From a bacterium 1XD8-76 (GTDB lineage Bacteria > Bacillota > Clostridia > Lachnospirales > Lachnospiraceae): 42,940 bases of DNA. Position 1 is the stretch's first letter. Each line of letters begins with the position of its first letter. Positions 26,041-35,471 of this stretch are shown here, one piece after another. The DNA lies in contig RAZE01000027.1 in the NCBI GenBank assembly GCA_003611955.1, positions 1 through 42,940 on the forward strand, read 5' to 3'. A program made the translations under genes and the position numbers. The notes below the pieces were generated by a model. The model searched no databases and was not told where the DNA came from. It saw only the letters and a list, made by a program, of their open reading frames with translations.

Positions 26041-26071
26041 GAATGAGCCAAAAGCGCAGACGAGGTGGTAA
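26041..26071 (+). repeat. Post-stop repeat block, copy C
   Basis: GAATGAGCCAAAAGCGCAGA and following CGAGGTGGT lies in the 96-base gap before the next gene, preceded by what looks like the last codons of a lost gene. Match to copy B is nearly perfect. Confidence 0.6.
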
Positions 26072-26099
26072 AAACTTTGATAATAGAGAGGGAGATCGA

Positions 26100-26879
26100 A
26101 TGCAATATTGGAAAGCGCATTACAAAGATATGCTGCATGATACAGCCATAGAAATTATAAATACGGAGGAAGATTATAACACGGAACCGCTTTCTTTCAC
26201 TCTGGACAATATAACTTTTTGCGGCACAAGCCTTAGTGACTTCCATCTCAAAGACGAAACGCAATATGTGGAAGCATGCAAAAAATTTTCTCTGTTGAAA
26301 TGGGGAGGTCATAATTCAAAATTTGCTTCTCCATATGTGTACGATTTGCAGAGATATGAATTGGAAACTGAGATACCAATAAGTGTTTTTAGGAAAAGGG
26401 ATGAGCGACTTATTACCGGAATCCTTTTTCTCTCATTCCAATATATCGAACCAGATATGTCAAAACCACATAGTATTAGGATGTGTGATGATATAAGAGT
26501 ATATTACGATGATGTGATTGTACAGGAATTTTCACTTTCGGTAGATGGGATATGTTATAAAAGTATAGAAAAAACTTTGTGGTTTGAAGCTGCGTTAAAA
26601 GATATTTGCAGGCAGATTAAAAATGATTATTACATAAAGTGCTGCTTTACCTGTCAATATTCTGATTATTCGCCGTATGGTAGTGATGATTATGGCCTTA
26701 TGCTCTGTTTTTGCCGTCACAAAAACGATTGCTTAAAGGTGAACAGTAAAGATGACTTCTTCTTTTTCCTTGAAGGGAAAGATTATGATGGACGACAGGA
26801 AACATATTTATGTGGGCACTACTGCCTGCGAGATAAAGCAAGCGGCTATCGTGGCTTTGTAGATGGGATAATAAATTAA
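26100..26879 (+). CDS. DUF6304-like protein (tentative)
   Basis: 259 residues from the ATG at 26100, behind AGAGGGAGATCG; the longer upstream frame overlaps the repeat and lacks a site. Notable: C-Q-Y-S-D-Y-S-P-Y-G-S-D-D-Y-G-L-M-L-C-F near 200 and R-H-K-N-D-C-L, resembling DUF6304 as I remember it. Several Cys residues could bind metal. Cytosolic. Confidence 0.5.
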   Translation: MQYWKAHYKDMLHDTAIEIINTEEDYNTEPLSFTLDNITFCGTSLSDFHLKDETQYVEACKKFSLLKWGGHNSKFASPYVYDLQRYELETEIPISVFRKRDERLITGILFLSFQYIEPDMSKPHSIRMCDDIRVYYDDVIVQEFSLSVDGICYKSIEKTLWFEAALKDICRQIKNDYYIKCCFTCQYSDYSPYGSDDYGLMLCFCRHKNDCLKVNSKDDFFFFLEGKDYDGRQETYLCGHYCLRDKASGYRGFVDGIIN

Positions 26880-26911
26880 GCTGAACAATCAATATTTATG
26901 GAGGATGCGCT

Positions 26912-27163
26912 ATGAAGATGTTAAAAAGCAAAACATGGCAGCATGAAATAACCGGCAGCGATGGAAATGTCATTTTATTTGGCGTCAATATATTTGATTA
27001 CGAATGGAAAAGCACTCATAAATCTGTGAAAGTTCGCGATCCTTTATATGGCCAGGAATATAAATTTCCTATCTATACAGTTGTCATTAACGGACAGGAG
27101 CAGGAATTTGCCGCTGGAGAGTTCAGTAACTGTGTTTGGGGGTTTTATCTCCTGAAGTATTGA
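26912..27163 (+). CDS. Unrecognised 83-aa protein
   Basis: Start behind ATGGAGGATGCG. Beta-rich (N-V-I-L-F-G-V-N-I-F-D-Y-E-W) ending E-F-S-N-C-V-W-G-F-Y. Cytosolic. Its promoterless, tightly packed position is typical of the array. No family. Confidence 0.5.
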   Translation: MKMLKSKTWQHEITGSDGNVILFGVNIFDYEWKSTHKSVKVRDPLYGQEYKFPIYTVVINGQEQEFAAGEFSNCVWGFYLLKY

Positions 27164-27305
27164 GATTTTCAAGTTTAGTTTAACAGACAGCTGAATAAAA
27201 TGAAAAATTGAATTAGGGGTATTTTCACGGAGGAATTGTTCGGCTCTTTGAAACTAATGTACGAAAACTTAGTAGTTTTATAATCATAAAAAGAGGGATC
27301 GTACA

Positions 27306-28265
27306 ATGGGTTACGCACGTATTTTAAAAGATAACAATGGAAAACCATCCGGCTACCGTGAATGTGACGGTGAAGTGGCCTTTATGCCGGAACAACAATC
27401 GTATGAAAATATTTTCCGCCGTGTCAAAATTGATCTTGCTACAATGGAGGTTCTGAATCATGACTTTATAAAGGACAAAGAGCGGGTTTATCGAAGAGGC
27501 GTCCTGCTATGTGGCATTACACCGGAGGACTTTCACATCTTTAATCCGGCCTATATTGGAAACCATCAGATCATTTATACTCCATATGGTGATGCTAAGA
27601 TTGCACATCCGGAAACCTTTGAAATATTGGATGATGGTATTGGAATGTATGGCCCTGAAGGTTATGGCAGAGATGCAGAATTTGTGTACTTTTTTACTTA
27701 TTCTACGGAAACCTGCCATGCTGTCCGACTGAAAACGTGTAAAAATCCGGCTGCCTTTACTATCTTGACCGATGGATATACAAAAGATGACGAACGTGTA
27801 TATTTTTGCCAGGTAACAGTAAAAAGAGCAATTCCTCAATCCTTTTCTGTACTAAGTGATGGATATGCCTGCGATGATAAGCACATATTTTGGAGAGATC
27901 AGTTATTGAAAGCAAAAGTACAGAATTTTGTGATATTGGGAGACGGCTATGCCAATGATGGCAGGCAGGTATTTCATAATGGTGTGCCGCTTGACACAGA
28001 CAGCAAAGCCTTTGCTCTGCTGGGATATTCTTATGTCAGTGACGGAATTCGGATATTTGGGGAAGGTAAACAGCTTGATACTACACCCCAGAGTTTTATG
28101 TTGTTAAGTGACGGATATGCTTGTGATGATAAACATATCTTTTGGGGCAATCGGTTGGTGGATGCGGATTTTGATTCTTTCAGAGTTATGGAAGATGGCG
28201 ATGCGGAGGACAATTATCACTATTTTTTTCATGGAACAATGATAAAAAAGAAAGTACGGAGGTAA
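27306..28265 (+). CDS. DKNYY-family repeat protein
   Basis: 319 residues with at least five repeats of about 40 residues, each holding a D-G-Y-A-C-D-D-K-H-I-F-W or A-N-D-G-R-Q-V-F-H type hairpin followed by F-x-x-L-x-D-G. This is the DKNYY family, beta-propeller-like repeats found beside toxin-immunity genes. Ribosome site AGAGGGATCG. Two of the repeats (near 190 and 270) are nearly identical, showing recent internal duplication. Confidence 0.8.
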   Translation: MGYARILKDNNGKPSGYRECDGEVAFMPEQQSYENIFRRVKIDLATMEVLNHDFIKDKERVYRRGVLLCGITPEDFHIFNPAYIGNHQIIYTPYGDAKIAHPETFEILDDGIGMYGPEGYGRDAEFVYFFTYSTETCHAVRLKTCKNPAAFTILTDGYTKDDERVYFCQVTVKRAIPQSFSVLSDGYACDDKHIFWRDQLLKAKVQNFVILGDGYANDGRQVFHNGVPLDTDSKAFALLGYSYVSDGIRIFGEGKQLDTTPQSFMLLSDGYACDDKHIFWGNRLVDADFDSFRVMEDGDAEDNYHYFFHGTMIKKKVRR

Positions 28266-28270
28266 TAGCT

Positions 28271-28618
28271 ATGGCAAATTTGCAGCTTAATCCAGGCGAA
28301 TCACAAATTGGGAAAGGACTCGTATCTTATAGGGATTTAGAGAAGCATACCTACCAATGCTGGCACGCCACAATTTATGTGACAAATCAAAGAGTATTTT
28401 TGGACACTTATACAGGCATTGAGTTAAAACTATCAAAAATAAGGGGCTTTACATTTGGCAGAATCCTTCTCTTTTTTCCGTCTGTGACTATATTTGGCCA
28501 GGCAGAAAAAACAGTTATTGGTGAACATGGCTTGACAGAGGATGCCTATACATTTACCGGTTTCCCTATAAAAAAATTGAAAGGCTGGTTACAGCAGGCC
28601 GGTATTCAGGAATTATAG
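28271..28618 (+). CDS. GRAM/PH-like small protein, copy 2
   Basis: 115 residues, start behind ACGGAGGTAATAG, five bases after the DKNYY stop. Paralog of the protein at 12273: shared M-A-x-x-Q-L-x-P-G-E-S/T, I-Y-V-T-N-Q-R-V and F-T-G-F-P-I-K-K-L-K-G-W-L-Q-Q-A-G. The middle has diverged strongly, which fits selection to recognise different partners. Confidence 0.65.
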   Translation: MANLQLNPGESQIGKGLVSYRDLEKHTYQCWHATIYVTNQRVFLDTYTGIELKLSKIRGFTFGRILLFFPSVTIFGQAEKTVIGEHGLTEDAYTFTGFPIKKLKGWLQQAGIQEL

Positions 28619-28660
28619 CCATTACCTCAATGATCAGTATGGAATAAAGGGTGAGTCGAA

Positions 28661-29275
28661 ATGAATGAATATAAGTTAATGATTGCTCCATTTCATCATA
28701 ATGGATTTCGGAGTCTAAGCAAGAAACAGGCAGAAGAATCTTTCCATTGGTATGTTGGACAATCAAAAGAGAGAATTGAACAGCTATATGAATATGCCCA
28801 GTCAACAGGGGGAGCAGCTTTTTTGTGTGAATATACACCAGATTCCCTTATTGAGCTGTGGAACTGGTTTGAAACTCAAATCGACATGGTAGCAAAAAGC
28901 GAGGAAGAATACCAGGCAGAATTAAAGCAATTTCCGGAATGGATGCATGATAGTATTTCAAAAAAGAGATTTTCTGTGAGAACATTAGCGATTACTACAG
29001 ATATTTCATTCTATTTTGCTGAAACATTTATAAAGCACAACCCTATGGTCAGGTGGGGATATTTTACAAAGCCTAAAAATGAGGTGTCTGTCAACATGCC
29101 AGTACTTTTGGGGTTTAGGTCCAATATGAAACTTGATCCAAGGCGAATTGTTTCGGTCTGTGCATCGGAATCATCCGAACAGCATGACAAAAACAGGTTA
29201 CGAAATGCCTACCGGACATGGACTAAGTATACAGCCGAAACAACGCCGAATATAGCAGACACTTTTCGTCTATAA
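28661..29275 (+). CDS. Unrecognised 204-aa protein
   Basis: Start behind AAGGGTGAG. Begins M-I-A-P-F-H-H-N-G-F-R-S-L-S-K-K-Q-A-E-E-S-F-x-W; a mid helix with W-N-W-F-E and then N-M-P-V-L-L-G-F-R-S-N. Reminiscent of small immunity-type proteins in Bacilli and Clostridia, but I cannot name the family. Confidence 0.5.
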   Translation: MNEYKLMIAPFHHNGFRSLSKKQAEESFHWYVGQSKERIEQLYEYAQSTGGAAFLCEYTPDSLIELWNWFETQIDMVAKSEEEYQAELKQFPEWMHDSISKKRFSVRTLAITTDISFYFAETFIKHNPMVRWGYFTKPKNEVSVNMPVLLGFRSNMKLDPRRIVSVCASESSEQHDKNRLRNAYRTWTKYTAETTPNIADTFRL

Positions 29276-29287
29276 GGAGCGAAAAAT

Positions 29288-29881
29288 ATGAAAACAATAA
29301 TTGGCGAGGTTAAGGGGATATTTTCCGAATACGGATATAAAAAAGAGCGAAATTCTTTTTGGAAAATAGAAAATGATTTTTACAAGCTTATCAATTTTCA
29401 GCATGGGGCTTATGGTGATTACCTTTTTGTTAATGTTGGACTTCACCCCGTGGGGCTCCCTTCTCTTTATATTGGAAAATTAGAGATAAAGGAAAAGGCA
29501 AAAGAACATGAGTGCATTATACGGCAAAGAATGGAGCAGATTGTTCCCATTCCTTCATTGGGAAAAGCCTTAACTTTTCCAGCACATGAAAATATTGTCC
29601 AGGATATCATTTTCAGTTTTCCAAAGGTAGAAACATGGCTGAAAGAGTGGGGCTCATGGGAAAACATTGCGAATATCCATTTTGCCGATATAGAAAAGAT
29701 ACTTTCGGTTGTGCCAATTATCCAAAAGAAAGCATATTTTATGCTGGAATATTATTGTATGATCAAATTGGGGCGCAAATCTGAAGCTGAAAAGTTTTTG
29801 AACGCTTATTCAGAGGAAAACAGTACTATGGATTTTACCTTAGTTGATTGTTTCCTCAATAATTTATTATCGGAGATTTAA
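29288..29881 (+). CDS. DUF4304 family protein
   Basis: 197 residues, start behind TAAGGAGCG. N-terminal G-Y-K-K-E-R-N-S-F-W-K followed by I-N-F-Q-H-G-A-Y-G-D-Y-L-F-V-N-V-G is the DUF4304 core, a family frequent among orphan immunity genes. 12 bases after the previous gene. Confidence 0.7.
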   Translation: MKTIIGEVKGIFSEYGYKKERNSFWKIENDFYKLINFQHGAYGDYLFVNVGLHPVGLPSLYIGKLEIKEKAKEHECIIRQRMEQIVPIPSLGKALTFPAHENIVQDIIFSFPKVETWLKEWGSWENIANIHFADIEKILSVVPIIQKKAYFMLEYYCMIKLGRKSEAEKFLNAYSEENSTMDFTLVDCFLNNLLSEI

Positions 29882-29901
29882 AGGTATGGAAGGGAGTAGC
29901 A

Positions 29902-30351
29902 ATGAAGACTTTACCTATAACAGCCAGTAAGGAAGAGATCAGGGAACTGGTGATTGAGTGGAATGAACTTTTAGCACAAGAAAAATACAAAGAAGCCTTT
30001 AAGATGTTTCCTGCTGAAAACAATGAATTGGACTGGACACCAGAACTACTGGAATCAGCAGTATATACTTATGGCTGTCCGGGTTATACACGGGAAGAGG
30101 CGGAAAGAGAATTTGGCTCCTCTGATTATAAAGTAACTTCAATACTGGAAAATCCAGATAAGGACAAAATTATAGAAAGCATTGACATTTCATCTGATTA
30201 TGGCTGGATGGGCAAAAATGATATTGCGGTAATTCATTATGACCATGTTCCGCTTAATGGAGCGATGAGTGATTTGACAGCCAGATTTTTTGTTCGCAAA
30301 GTTACCGATGATAAGCTTACATTAGTCTTTATAGATTTACATGTCATGTGA
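29902..30351 (+). CDS. Unrecognised 149-aa protein
   Basis: Start behind GGAAGGGAGTAG. N-terminal helices (I-R-E-L-V-I-E-W-N-E-L-L-A) then a beta sheet with H-Y-D-H-V-P-L-N-G-A-M-S-D-L-T-A-R-F, a fold outline like SnoaL/NTF2-type small proteins. Cytosolic. No family claimed. Confidence 0.5.
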   Translation: MKTLPITASKEEIRELVIEWNELLAQEKYKEAFKMFPAENNELDWTPELLESAVYTYGCPGYTREEAEREFGSSDYKVTSILENPDKDKIIESIDISSDYGWMGKNDIAVIHYDHVPLNGAMSDLTARFFVRKVTDDKLTLVFIDLHVM

Positions 30352-30423
30352 TACCATTTATAAATTTCTTTTTATTGGGAAACTGATTGGGAAGCTGAAT
30401 TAGTAATGGAGGAGATTTGGGAT

Positions 30424-30915
30424 ATGATGAAAGCGAAAGCACTGGCTTTTATGACGATACTGATGCTGGTATTAACCGGATGCGGAAAAGAAGAACAGGA
30501 ACCATTAAGAGTATATTCTTTTAGTGGAGAGAATGAACAGTTCGCAGTGTCCAATGGCATTATTGTTTTGAATGGTTCAGAGGAAATTTTCTCCGGTGGT
30601 GATTTGAAAGCAGCTGATGATTGTTTCCTTGATATTACGTCATATTCTACCACATTTTACACGATATCCAGTAGTGAAAAGAATGTTATTCTTTCCAATA
30701 GTGTGGTAGATACGACAGGAGGTACAGTCAATGTTTCCGGTGATTTGGGGCAGATATCGGGAGACAGTACACTTAGGAGAATAAAAATAGATGATACAAA
30801 TGATTTGAATGATATGCTTTACTTTGAACTTACTACGAAAGATAAGTATGGTACGGAAAATGTATATCAGCTGCAGATGGCTTTAACAGAAATAACAAAA
30901 AATAATGGTAATTAA
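30424..30915 (+). CDS. Lipoprotein, 163 aa
   Basis: ATG at 30424 with GGAGGAG 9-14 bases upstream. Signal peptide with lipobox V-L-T-G-C at about 17-21; mature part beta-rich and Thr/Ser-rich. No family. One of four lipoproteins in the array. Confidence 0.65.
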   Translation: MMKAKALAFMTILMLVLTGCGKEEQEPLRVYSFSGENEQFAVSNGIIVLNGSEEIFSGGDLKAADDCFLDITSYSTTFYTISSSEKNVILSNSVVDTTGGTVNVSGDLGQISGDSTLRRIKIDDTNDLNDMLYFELTTKDKYGTENVYQLQMALTEITKNNGN

Positions 30916-30958
30916 ATTCGGACTGCTTTCTGTTTATTGAGAAATGGGGGTTTCAGTT

Positions 30959-31120
30959 ATGAGGACAATGATTTCCAGTGTGATAATTGTAATTGCTGCG
31001 GTTATTGGTTTTTTCATGGGGGCAGGAATGAATCAGGCTATGGGTGGCGCAACGCTGTTTGCGACAATCGCAGGTTTTGCCTGTACAATCCAGGCTATTG
31101 AGAGCAAGAAAAATCAGTAA
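30959..31120 (+). CDS. 53-aa membrane protein
   Basis: Start behind GGGGGTTTCAG. Two short hydrophobic segments (5-20, 26-44) with Gly-rich faces (G-F-F-M-G-A-G-M-N, M-G-G-A-T-L-F), then E-S-K-K-N-Q. Compact and in good frame with a proper site; function unknown. Confidence 0.5.
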   Translation: MRTMISSVIIVIAAVIGFFMGAGMNQAMGGATLFATIAGFACTIQAIESKKNQ

Positions 31121-31174
31121 CGTTGAGCTGGTTAAAAACCGTAAGTATCTGCTTTTTATGCGAGGTCATTTATT

Positions 31175-31516
31175 ATGAAAAAACAGCTCTCGCTAATTTT
31201 AATAATAATCTTTATCTTGGCAGCTGCCGCTTGCGGAACGTCCAGTGGTGGTGGAGAATCGAAAGCGGGCGGAGATGAAACAGTCACATTCCAGGCGACT
31301 ATATTAGAAATATAGGATGGATATTATCTTGTGGAGCCGGTGGAAGGAAGTGCAGAATTGAACAGTGCGGATCAGATAGCCATTCCCATGATAAATATGG
31401 AACCCTCGCCGGAGCCGGAAGTTGGCGATGTTCTGGAAATTGGATATGATGGTTCGATTGCGGAATCGTATCCTGCACAAATTACGAAAGTTTATAGTAT
31501 TCGTGTGGCCGAATAA
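31175..31516 (+). pseudogene. DUF3221-like lipoprotein with an in-frame amber codon
   Basis: Signal peptide and lipobox (A-A-A-A-C) lead to Q-A-T-I-L-E-I, then a TAG at 31313-31315, after which the same frame continues D-G-Y-Y-L-V-E-P to Y-D-G-S-I-A-E-S-Y-P-A-Q-I. The two halves together make a normal DUF3221-type OB-like lipoprotein of about 113 residues. One base change would restore it. The ribosome site is weak (GAGGT). Confidence 0.65.
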
Positions 31517-31589
31517 TGGAATAACAAAATTGTGAAAAAAACAACTGATAGTATCAAAAAATTATTGTAGCACGCAAGGAGGAAAAAAC

Positions 31590-32141
31590 ATGGATGTCCT
31601 GAATTTAGCAGAGCTGCTCTTATCTCCTGATGAGAAAAATGAGTTACACAATTCGATGGAACTGTTGGAACAGTCAGACCACTCCGCATTTTATGAGAAA
31701 AATCAGAGTATTATCCAAAGCATTTTATTTCTTGAAACACTGGAAGAATTTTTGGACTTTTCAAAGGAAAATGAGTTGGATGCGGAATGTTTTTGTGCCG
31801 CTTTTCTCTGCGCTCACGGTTACGGTATTCAGATAGGCGGCTATGAGGATGACCTGACACATACTTTAACGGAGTTTTTCCATACACAGGGAATAAAATA
31901 TCCGGAAATTTCAGAGATTGTCCATAGAGAAAAGATATACACGGATTGCAGCGATTATGATAATTTCAAAAAATCTATGACCGCAATAAACCAGGTTTTG
32001 GATTCGCATGGGATGCGGCTGATCGTACTGGAAGATTATATTTACTGTGATTGTGAATACACAGTGCTGAGAGTGGACAAGACACTTGCTGAAAATGTGC
32101 TTTCCACATGGAGCAGTGACAATTTTGAAATTTATCTGTGA
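31590..32141 (+). CDS. Unrecognised 183-aa acidic protein
   Basis: Start behind GCAAGGAGG. Mostly helical, acidic N-terminal half; C-terminal beta part I-V-L-E-D-Y-I-Y-C-D-C-E-Y-T-V-L-R. Negatively charged small proteins often bind basic toxins, but this is only context. No family named. Confidence 0.5.
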   Translation: MDVLNLAELLLSPDEKNELHNSMELLEQSDHSAFYEKNQSIIQSILFLETLEEFLDFSKENELDAECFCAAFLCAHGYGIQIGGYEDDLTHTLTEFFHTQGIKYPEISEIVHREKIYTDCSDYDNFKKSMTAINQVLDSHGMRLIVLEDYIYCDCEYTVLRVDKTLAENVLSTWSSDNFEIYL

Positions 32142-32264
32142 TCTGGTTCCATGCATTCAGAGGTTGATTGGTTAAGGAGCGAATGATTTATCTCTTACCA
32201 ATAGTCATGAAAACGGATTGATGCTGCAACAAACAACTTAAAAGATAAAAAACGGAGGCGCCTG

Positions 32265-33137
32265 ATGAAACGCTGTATAATCTGCAAAAAAGAAATCATT
32301 GAATTTGGTGAAAAATACTTTGCTGGTTTTCAATCTATCTTTCCCCCGAAAGAATTTGATAAAGCCTGCTACTTTGTCCTGCGGGATGGGAGCAGCGGCC
32401 CGTATTACCCATTTGCACAGCGAAATGAAATGGGCAGCTTCCGGCATCTGCGCATAGAACGTGGATTCTGGAATGAACAAATCCATCTGCGGCTCAACAA
32501 TGTTTATGTTAGTTATCTTAAGTACGATTGGAGTGCGGCCATGTGTACTTACAAGGTGTCAAACTACTCCGGTTATGGCAGGCTTTCCAGTATCTCCGAA
32601 AAATATACGGTCTGTTCGCCGTGGTTTGATACGGGGAATGACAAAGACAGTCTGCAAAATGGCCTTGCTGAATTAGGCGCATGGTATGTTGAACATTTGC
32701 CGGAGATAAACCTATCCTATGAAAAACAGCAGGCATGGCTGGACAAAGACTACCGGGACGCCAAAATAACCAGGGCTTATTTGGATGAACATTTACCCGA
32801 ATTGACGGAACCGGAAATTTTTGAATTGTATCGAACGGTTGACCGTCTTGCTGGTGAGTATGAGAAGTCTGATATGAAAAACCGAAAGAACTCCCTGGGG
32901 TATAGTGCCGCACTTTCGGACTTTAATGATTTTTGCTATGGCAAGTTTCCACCTAAGATCAATCATTGGGTAGACGAACTAAGTGAGATGATGCTGTTAA
33001 AGAAGGTTGTAAAAGGCATAGATATAGATTATGCTCGTTCCTTTGCCATAAAAACTCTGCTGTACCTTTTCCATGACAGCCAGGAAGCAAATTATCCTGC
33101 AATACTGAAACATAAAGAGGTATGGAAATATCAGTAG
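32265..33137 (+). CDS. Unrecognised 290-aa protein with N-terminal C-x-x-C
   Basis: Start behind AACGGAGGCG. N-terminus C-I-I-C-K-K could form half a metal site. Middle beta segment (H-L-R-L-N-N-V-Y-V-S-Y-L-K-Y-D-W), helical C-terminus. Cytosolic. No family. Confidence 0.5.
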   Translation: MKRCIICKKEIIEFGEKYFAGFQSIFPPKEFDKACYFVLRDGSSGPYYPFAQRNEMGSFRHLRIERGFWNEQIHLRLNNVYVSYLKYDWSAAMCTYKVSNYSGYGRLSSISEKYTVCSPWFDTGNDKDSLQNGLAELGAWYVEHLPEINLSYEKQQAWLDKDYRDAKITRAYLDEHLPELTEPEIFELYRTVDRLAGEYEKSDMKNRKNSLGYSAALSDFNDFCYGKFPPKINHWVDELSEMMLLKKVVKGIDIDYARSFAIKTLLYLFHDSQEANYPAILKHKEVWKYQ

Positions 33138-33190
33138 ATTTTATGTTGATGGACTACCCTCACGACTAAGCGTAATTATAAGAGGACAGG

Positions 33191-33739
33191 ATGATGAGAA
33201 AACCCACAGATGATATTGCAAACTGGCAATTACAGCAGGAGAATACATCAAAACCATTCCCATATGTTTTCCCACAGATGCCGCCCCGGTTCCGGCGGTG
33301 CTGTGCCTTTGCGAAAGCAGTATTTCTGATACAATGGGGATGTTTTGCCGCTTTTGGTGTCTGCAGTATGGTGCTGTTCATTCCCGTGGTTATTTGGGGC
33401 AGGAACATGGGAATGAGCGCCATGATAGAAAACAAACCATTTTTGGCGGTTTTCATTGTGGTGGCTGCTATATCACTTCCGATTTTTTTTGCGGCTGTTC
33501 CGTTTGGTTTTACTCCAAAACTTTTTTGGCGGTGTCCTTGCTGCGGACATCCATTTCCATATTATGTTCCGAAAAGAGGGGATAATCTGAAAGAAAAGGA
33601 ATGTTTGCGGAGCATAGAGGGGCGGCATATCAAATATGTGAAGCTGAAATTTTGTCCACTAATCATTCCGTCAGTCTGTCCGGAGTGTAGGTGCAAGTTT
33701 TTTGATATGGCTGACGGTCTTCCTGCTCAGGATAAATGA
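33191..33739 (+). CDS. Membrane protein with a zinc ribbon
   Basis: 182 residues. Two helices (45-70, 82-105), then C-P-C-C-G-H-P-F near 115 and C-P-E-C-R-C-K-F near 162, a split four-cysteine zinc ribbon on the cytosolic side. Start behind AAGAGGACAGG. Role not known. Confidence 0.6.
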   Translation: MMRKPTDDIANWQLQQENTSKPFPYVFPQMPPRFRRCCAFAKAVFLIQWGCFAAFGVCSMVLFIPVVIWGRNMGMSAMIENKPFLAVFIVVAAISLPIFFAAVPFGFTPKLFWRCPCCGHPFPYYVPKRGDNLKEKECLRSIEGRHIKYVKLKFCPLIIPSVCPECRCKFFDMADGLPAQDK

Positions 33740-33794
33740 GTTAAAAGTACAGATAAAAAATACACTTATAAAATGTACATGTGGGAGGACAAAT

Positions 33795-34538
33795 ATGGGA
33801 AAAGATGTACTATATGAAGCAATGAAAGTTGCTGCTAAACAAAGGAAAATTAAAGCGTCTCCGCAACATGACCTCTATAAAAAGGATGAACCATACTTCT
33901 ATTGCGCTTTTTACGACTTTGATTTTTTTCATTCCTATGAAAAAACTGGATTGGCAACTATTATTCTGGATATTGCAGTCAAATACTGCCGCTTTGACGA
34001 ACTTAGATGGGGCATCATACAGCCGGGAAATGATTTGAAATTTACAGATAAAGTAAGAGCGAACAGTATCGCTGCGTGCAAAACATCCTTTCCAAGAAAA
34101 AAAGTCCGCTTTAAGTATGATGGTTCGGAAAATGGCTTGAGCCAATTATGTGGAGATATTCTTGACTATTTGGAAAAATTTTATAGAGATTTTTTCGAGA
34201 GCATAGACAGAGATTATGGAACACTGGAGGAATATTATATTGCTAATAAAGAAGAAAATCCATTGTTGGCTGGGTTGGTGTATATAGAACGAGGTCAATT
34301 CCAAAATGCGGAGAAATGTTTTAGACTGCCAAATATGAGTTGTAAAAATTCATGTACTTCTATTAGGCCGGTGACGAAAGAACAACTTGCCCGTGTCAGT
34401 GTCTCCTGTGAACAGCTGTATCGCAGAAGTGATTATGAAAGATTGCTTGATTATACAATAGCTATGCAGCATGGGGTAAAATGGACAGAAGAAACAGCAG
34501 CGTATGGATTGTTGCCCGAAGAAAGACATGGGAAATAG
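33795..34538 (+). CDS. Unrecognised 247-aa protein
   Basis: ATG at 33795 behind GGGAGGAC; the longer upstream frame is not needed. Beta-rich centre (F-Y-C-A-F-Y-D-F-D-F-F-H-S-Y) and helical C-terminus with a TPR-like pair (L-V-Y-I-E-R-G-Q-F-Q-N-A-E-K-C-F). Cytosolic. No family. Confidence 0.5.
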   Translation: MGKDVLYEAMKVAAKQRKIKASPQHDLYKKDEPYFYCAFYDFDFFHSYEKTGLATIILDIAVKYCRFDELRWGIIQPGNDLKFTDKVRANSIAACKTSFPRKKVRFKYDGSENGLSQLCGDILDYLEKFYRDFFESIDRDYGTLEEYYIANKEENPLLAGLVYIERGQFQNAEKCFRLPNMSCKNSCTSIRPVTKEQLARVSVSCEQLYRRSDYERLLDYTIAMQHGVKWTEETAAYGLLPEERHGK

Positions 34539-34589
34539 TGAAACGGAGAGTACCAATACAACATAAAAGAAAAGAGGATGAAAACAAAC

Positions 34590-35471
34590 ATGAAAGCTGC
34601 TATGCAATATCAAAATAAAACTCCGGAAGAGATTGTTCGTCAATACAAAAAGAAACTTCGGGCCAAGCAGGGGCTTCTCATCCTGATCTTTCTGCTGTAT
34701 GTTATTGTGGGCATCAGGGGAATCTGGTGGGGCGATGACGGCATTGCAGATGTCCTGCTCAAACTGTTGATCCTTTTTGTGATCACTTATCCAATCAGCA
34801 TTTGGATCTCCCGGGATTTTATGCTCTTGAATCTGATCCTGAGCGAGGACTGCGATCCGGTAACCTATGTTCAGGTAATGCGCCTGCTGGAAAAGGTATA
34901 TAAAAGAAAGTGGAGTATCCGGGCTATCCATATCAACGAGGCGGCTGGCCTTATGTGGTCCGGACAGTTTACCGATGCACTGGCTTTGGCTGAATCTCTA
35001 TGTAATGACAAAGTAAGCGCTAATTATCAACTTGTCCTTTTGAACACCCGTTTTAGCTGTTATAAAAAGATGAAAGATCTGGAAAGGGCGATGCAGGTGA
35101 GGCAGGAAGCGGATGCTCTTATCTCCTCATCCACAAAAGCATCCGTACAGAAAACAGGGCAGAAGATGCTGAAGGCTATGGATGCCAGCCTGGCTCTGTG
35201 GCGGGGAGAGTATGAGACATTCCGCCGCATGGAGGAAGCCCGGAGCGCCGGATATACAGCCAAGCTTCAAAAAGTGGTTTCTGCCGTATGCCTTGCGGAT
35301 GTGGATATTGCCTGCAATGAGTTAAAGAACGCCAGAACACATCTGGAATACGCGATCCGGGAGGGCGGGACGTTGTATGTGGTGGAAGATGCCCGGCGTA
35401 TGCTGGCGGAACTGGCGCAAAAGGAACGAGTGGAAGGAGCAGGCCATGGGGATGGAACAGTTGAGAACTAA
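34590..35471 (+). CDS. Membrane-anchored TPR-like protein
   Basis: About 293 residues. Two helices (25-45, 55-75) are followed by TPR-like repeats: A-L-A-L-A-E-S-L-C-N, L-E-R-A-M-Q-V-R-Q-E-A-D-A-L, A-R-T-H-L-E-Y-A-I. The ATG at 34578 directly abuts AAGAGG, so the second ATG at 34590 is preferred. Overlaps the next gene by 26 bases. Confidence 0.6.
   Translation: MKAAMQYQNKTPEEIVRQYKKKLRAKQGLLILIFLLYVIVGIRGIWWGDDGIADVLLKLLILFVITYPISIWISRDFMLLNLILSEDCDPVTYVQVMRLLEKVYKRKWSIRAIHINEAAGLMWSGQFTDALALAESLCNDKVSANYQLVLLNTRFSCYKKMKDLERAMQVRQEADALISSSTKASVQKTGQKMLKAMDASLALWRGEYETFRRMEEARSAGYTAKLQKVVSAVCLADVDIACNELKNARTHLEYAIREGGTLYVVEDARRMLAELAQKERVEGAGHGDGTVEN

Noticed and set aside
27306..28265. CRISPR or DNA tandem repeat
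   Set aside because: The repeated pattern is at protein level, in frame, and fits DKNYY repeats; no regular DNA repeat-spacer array exists in the window.
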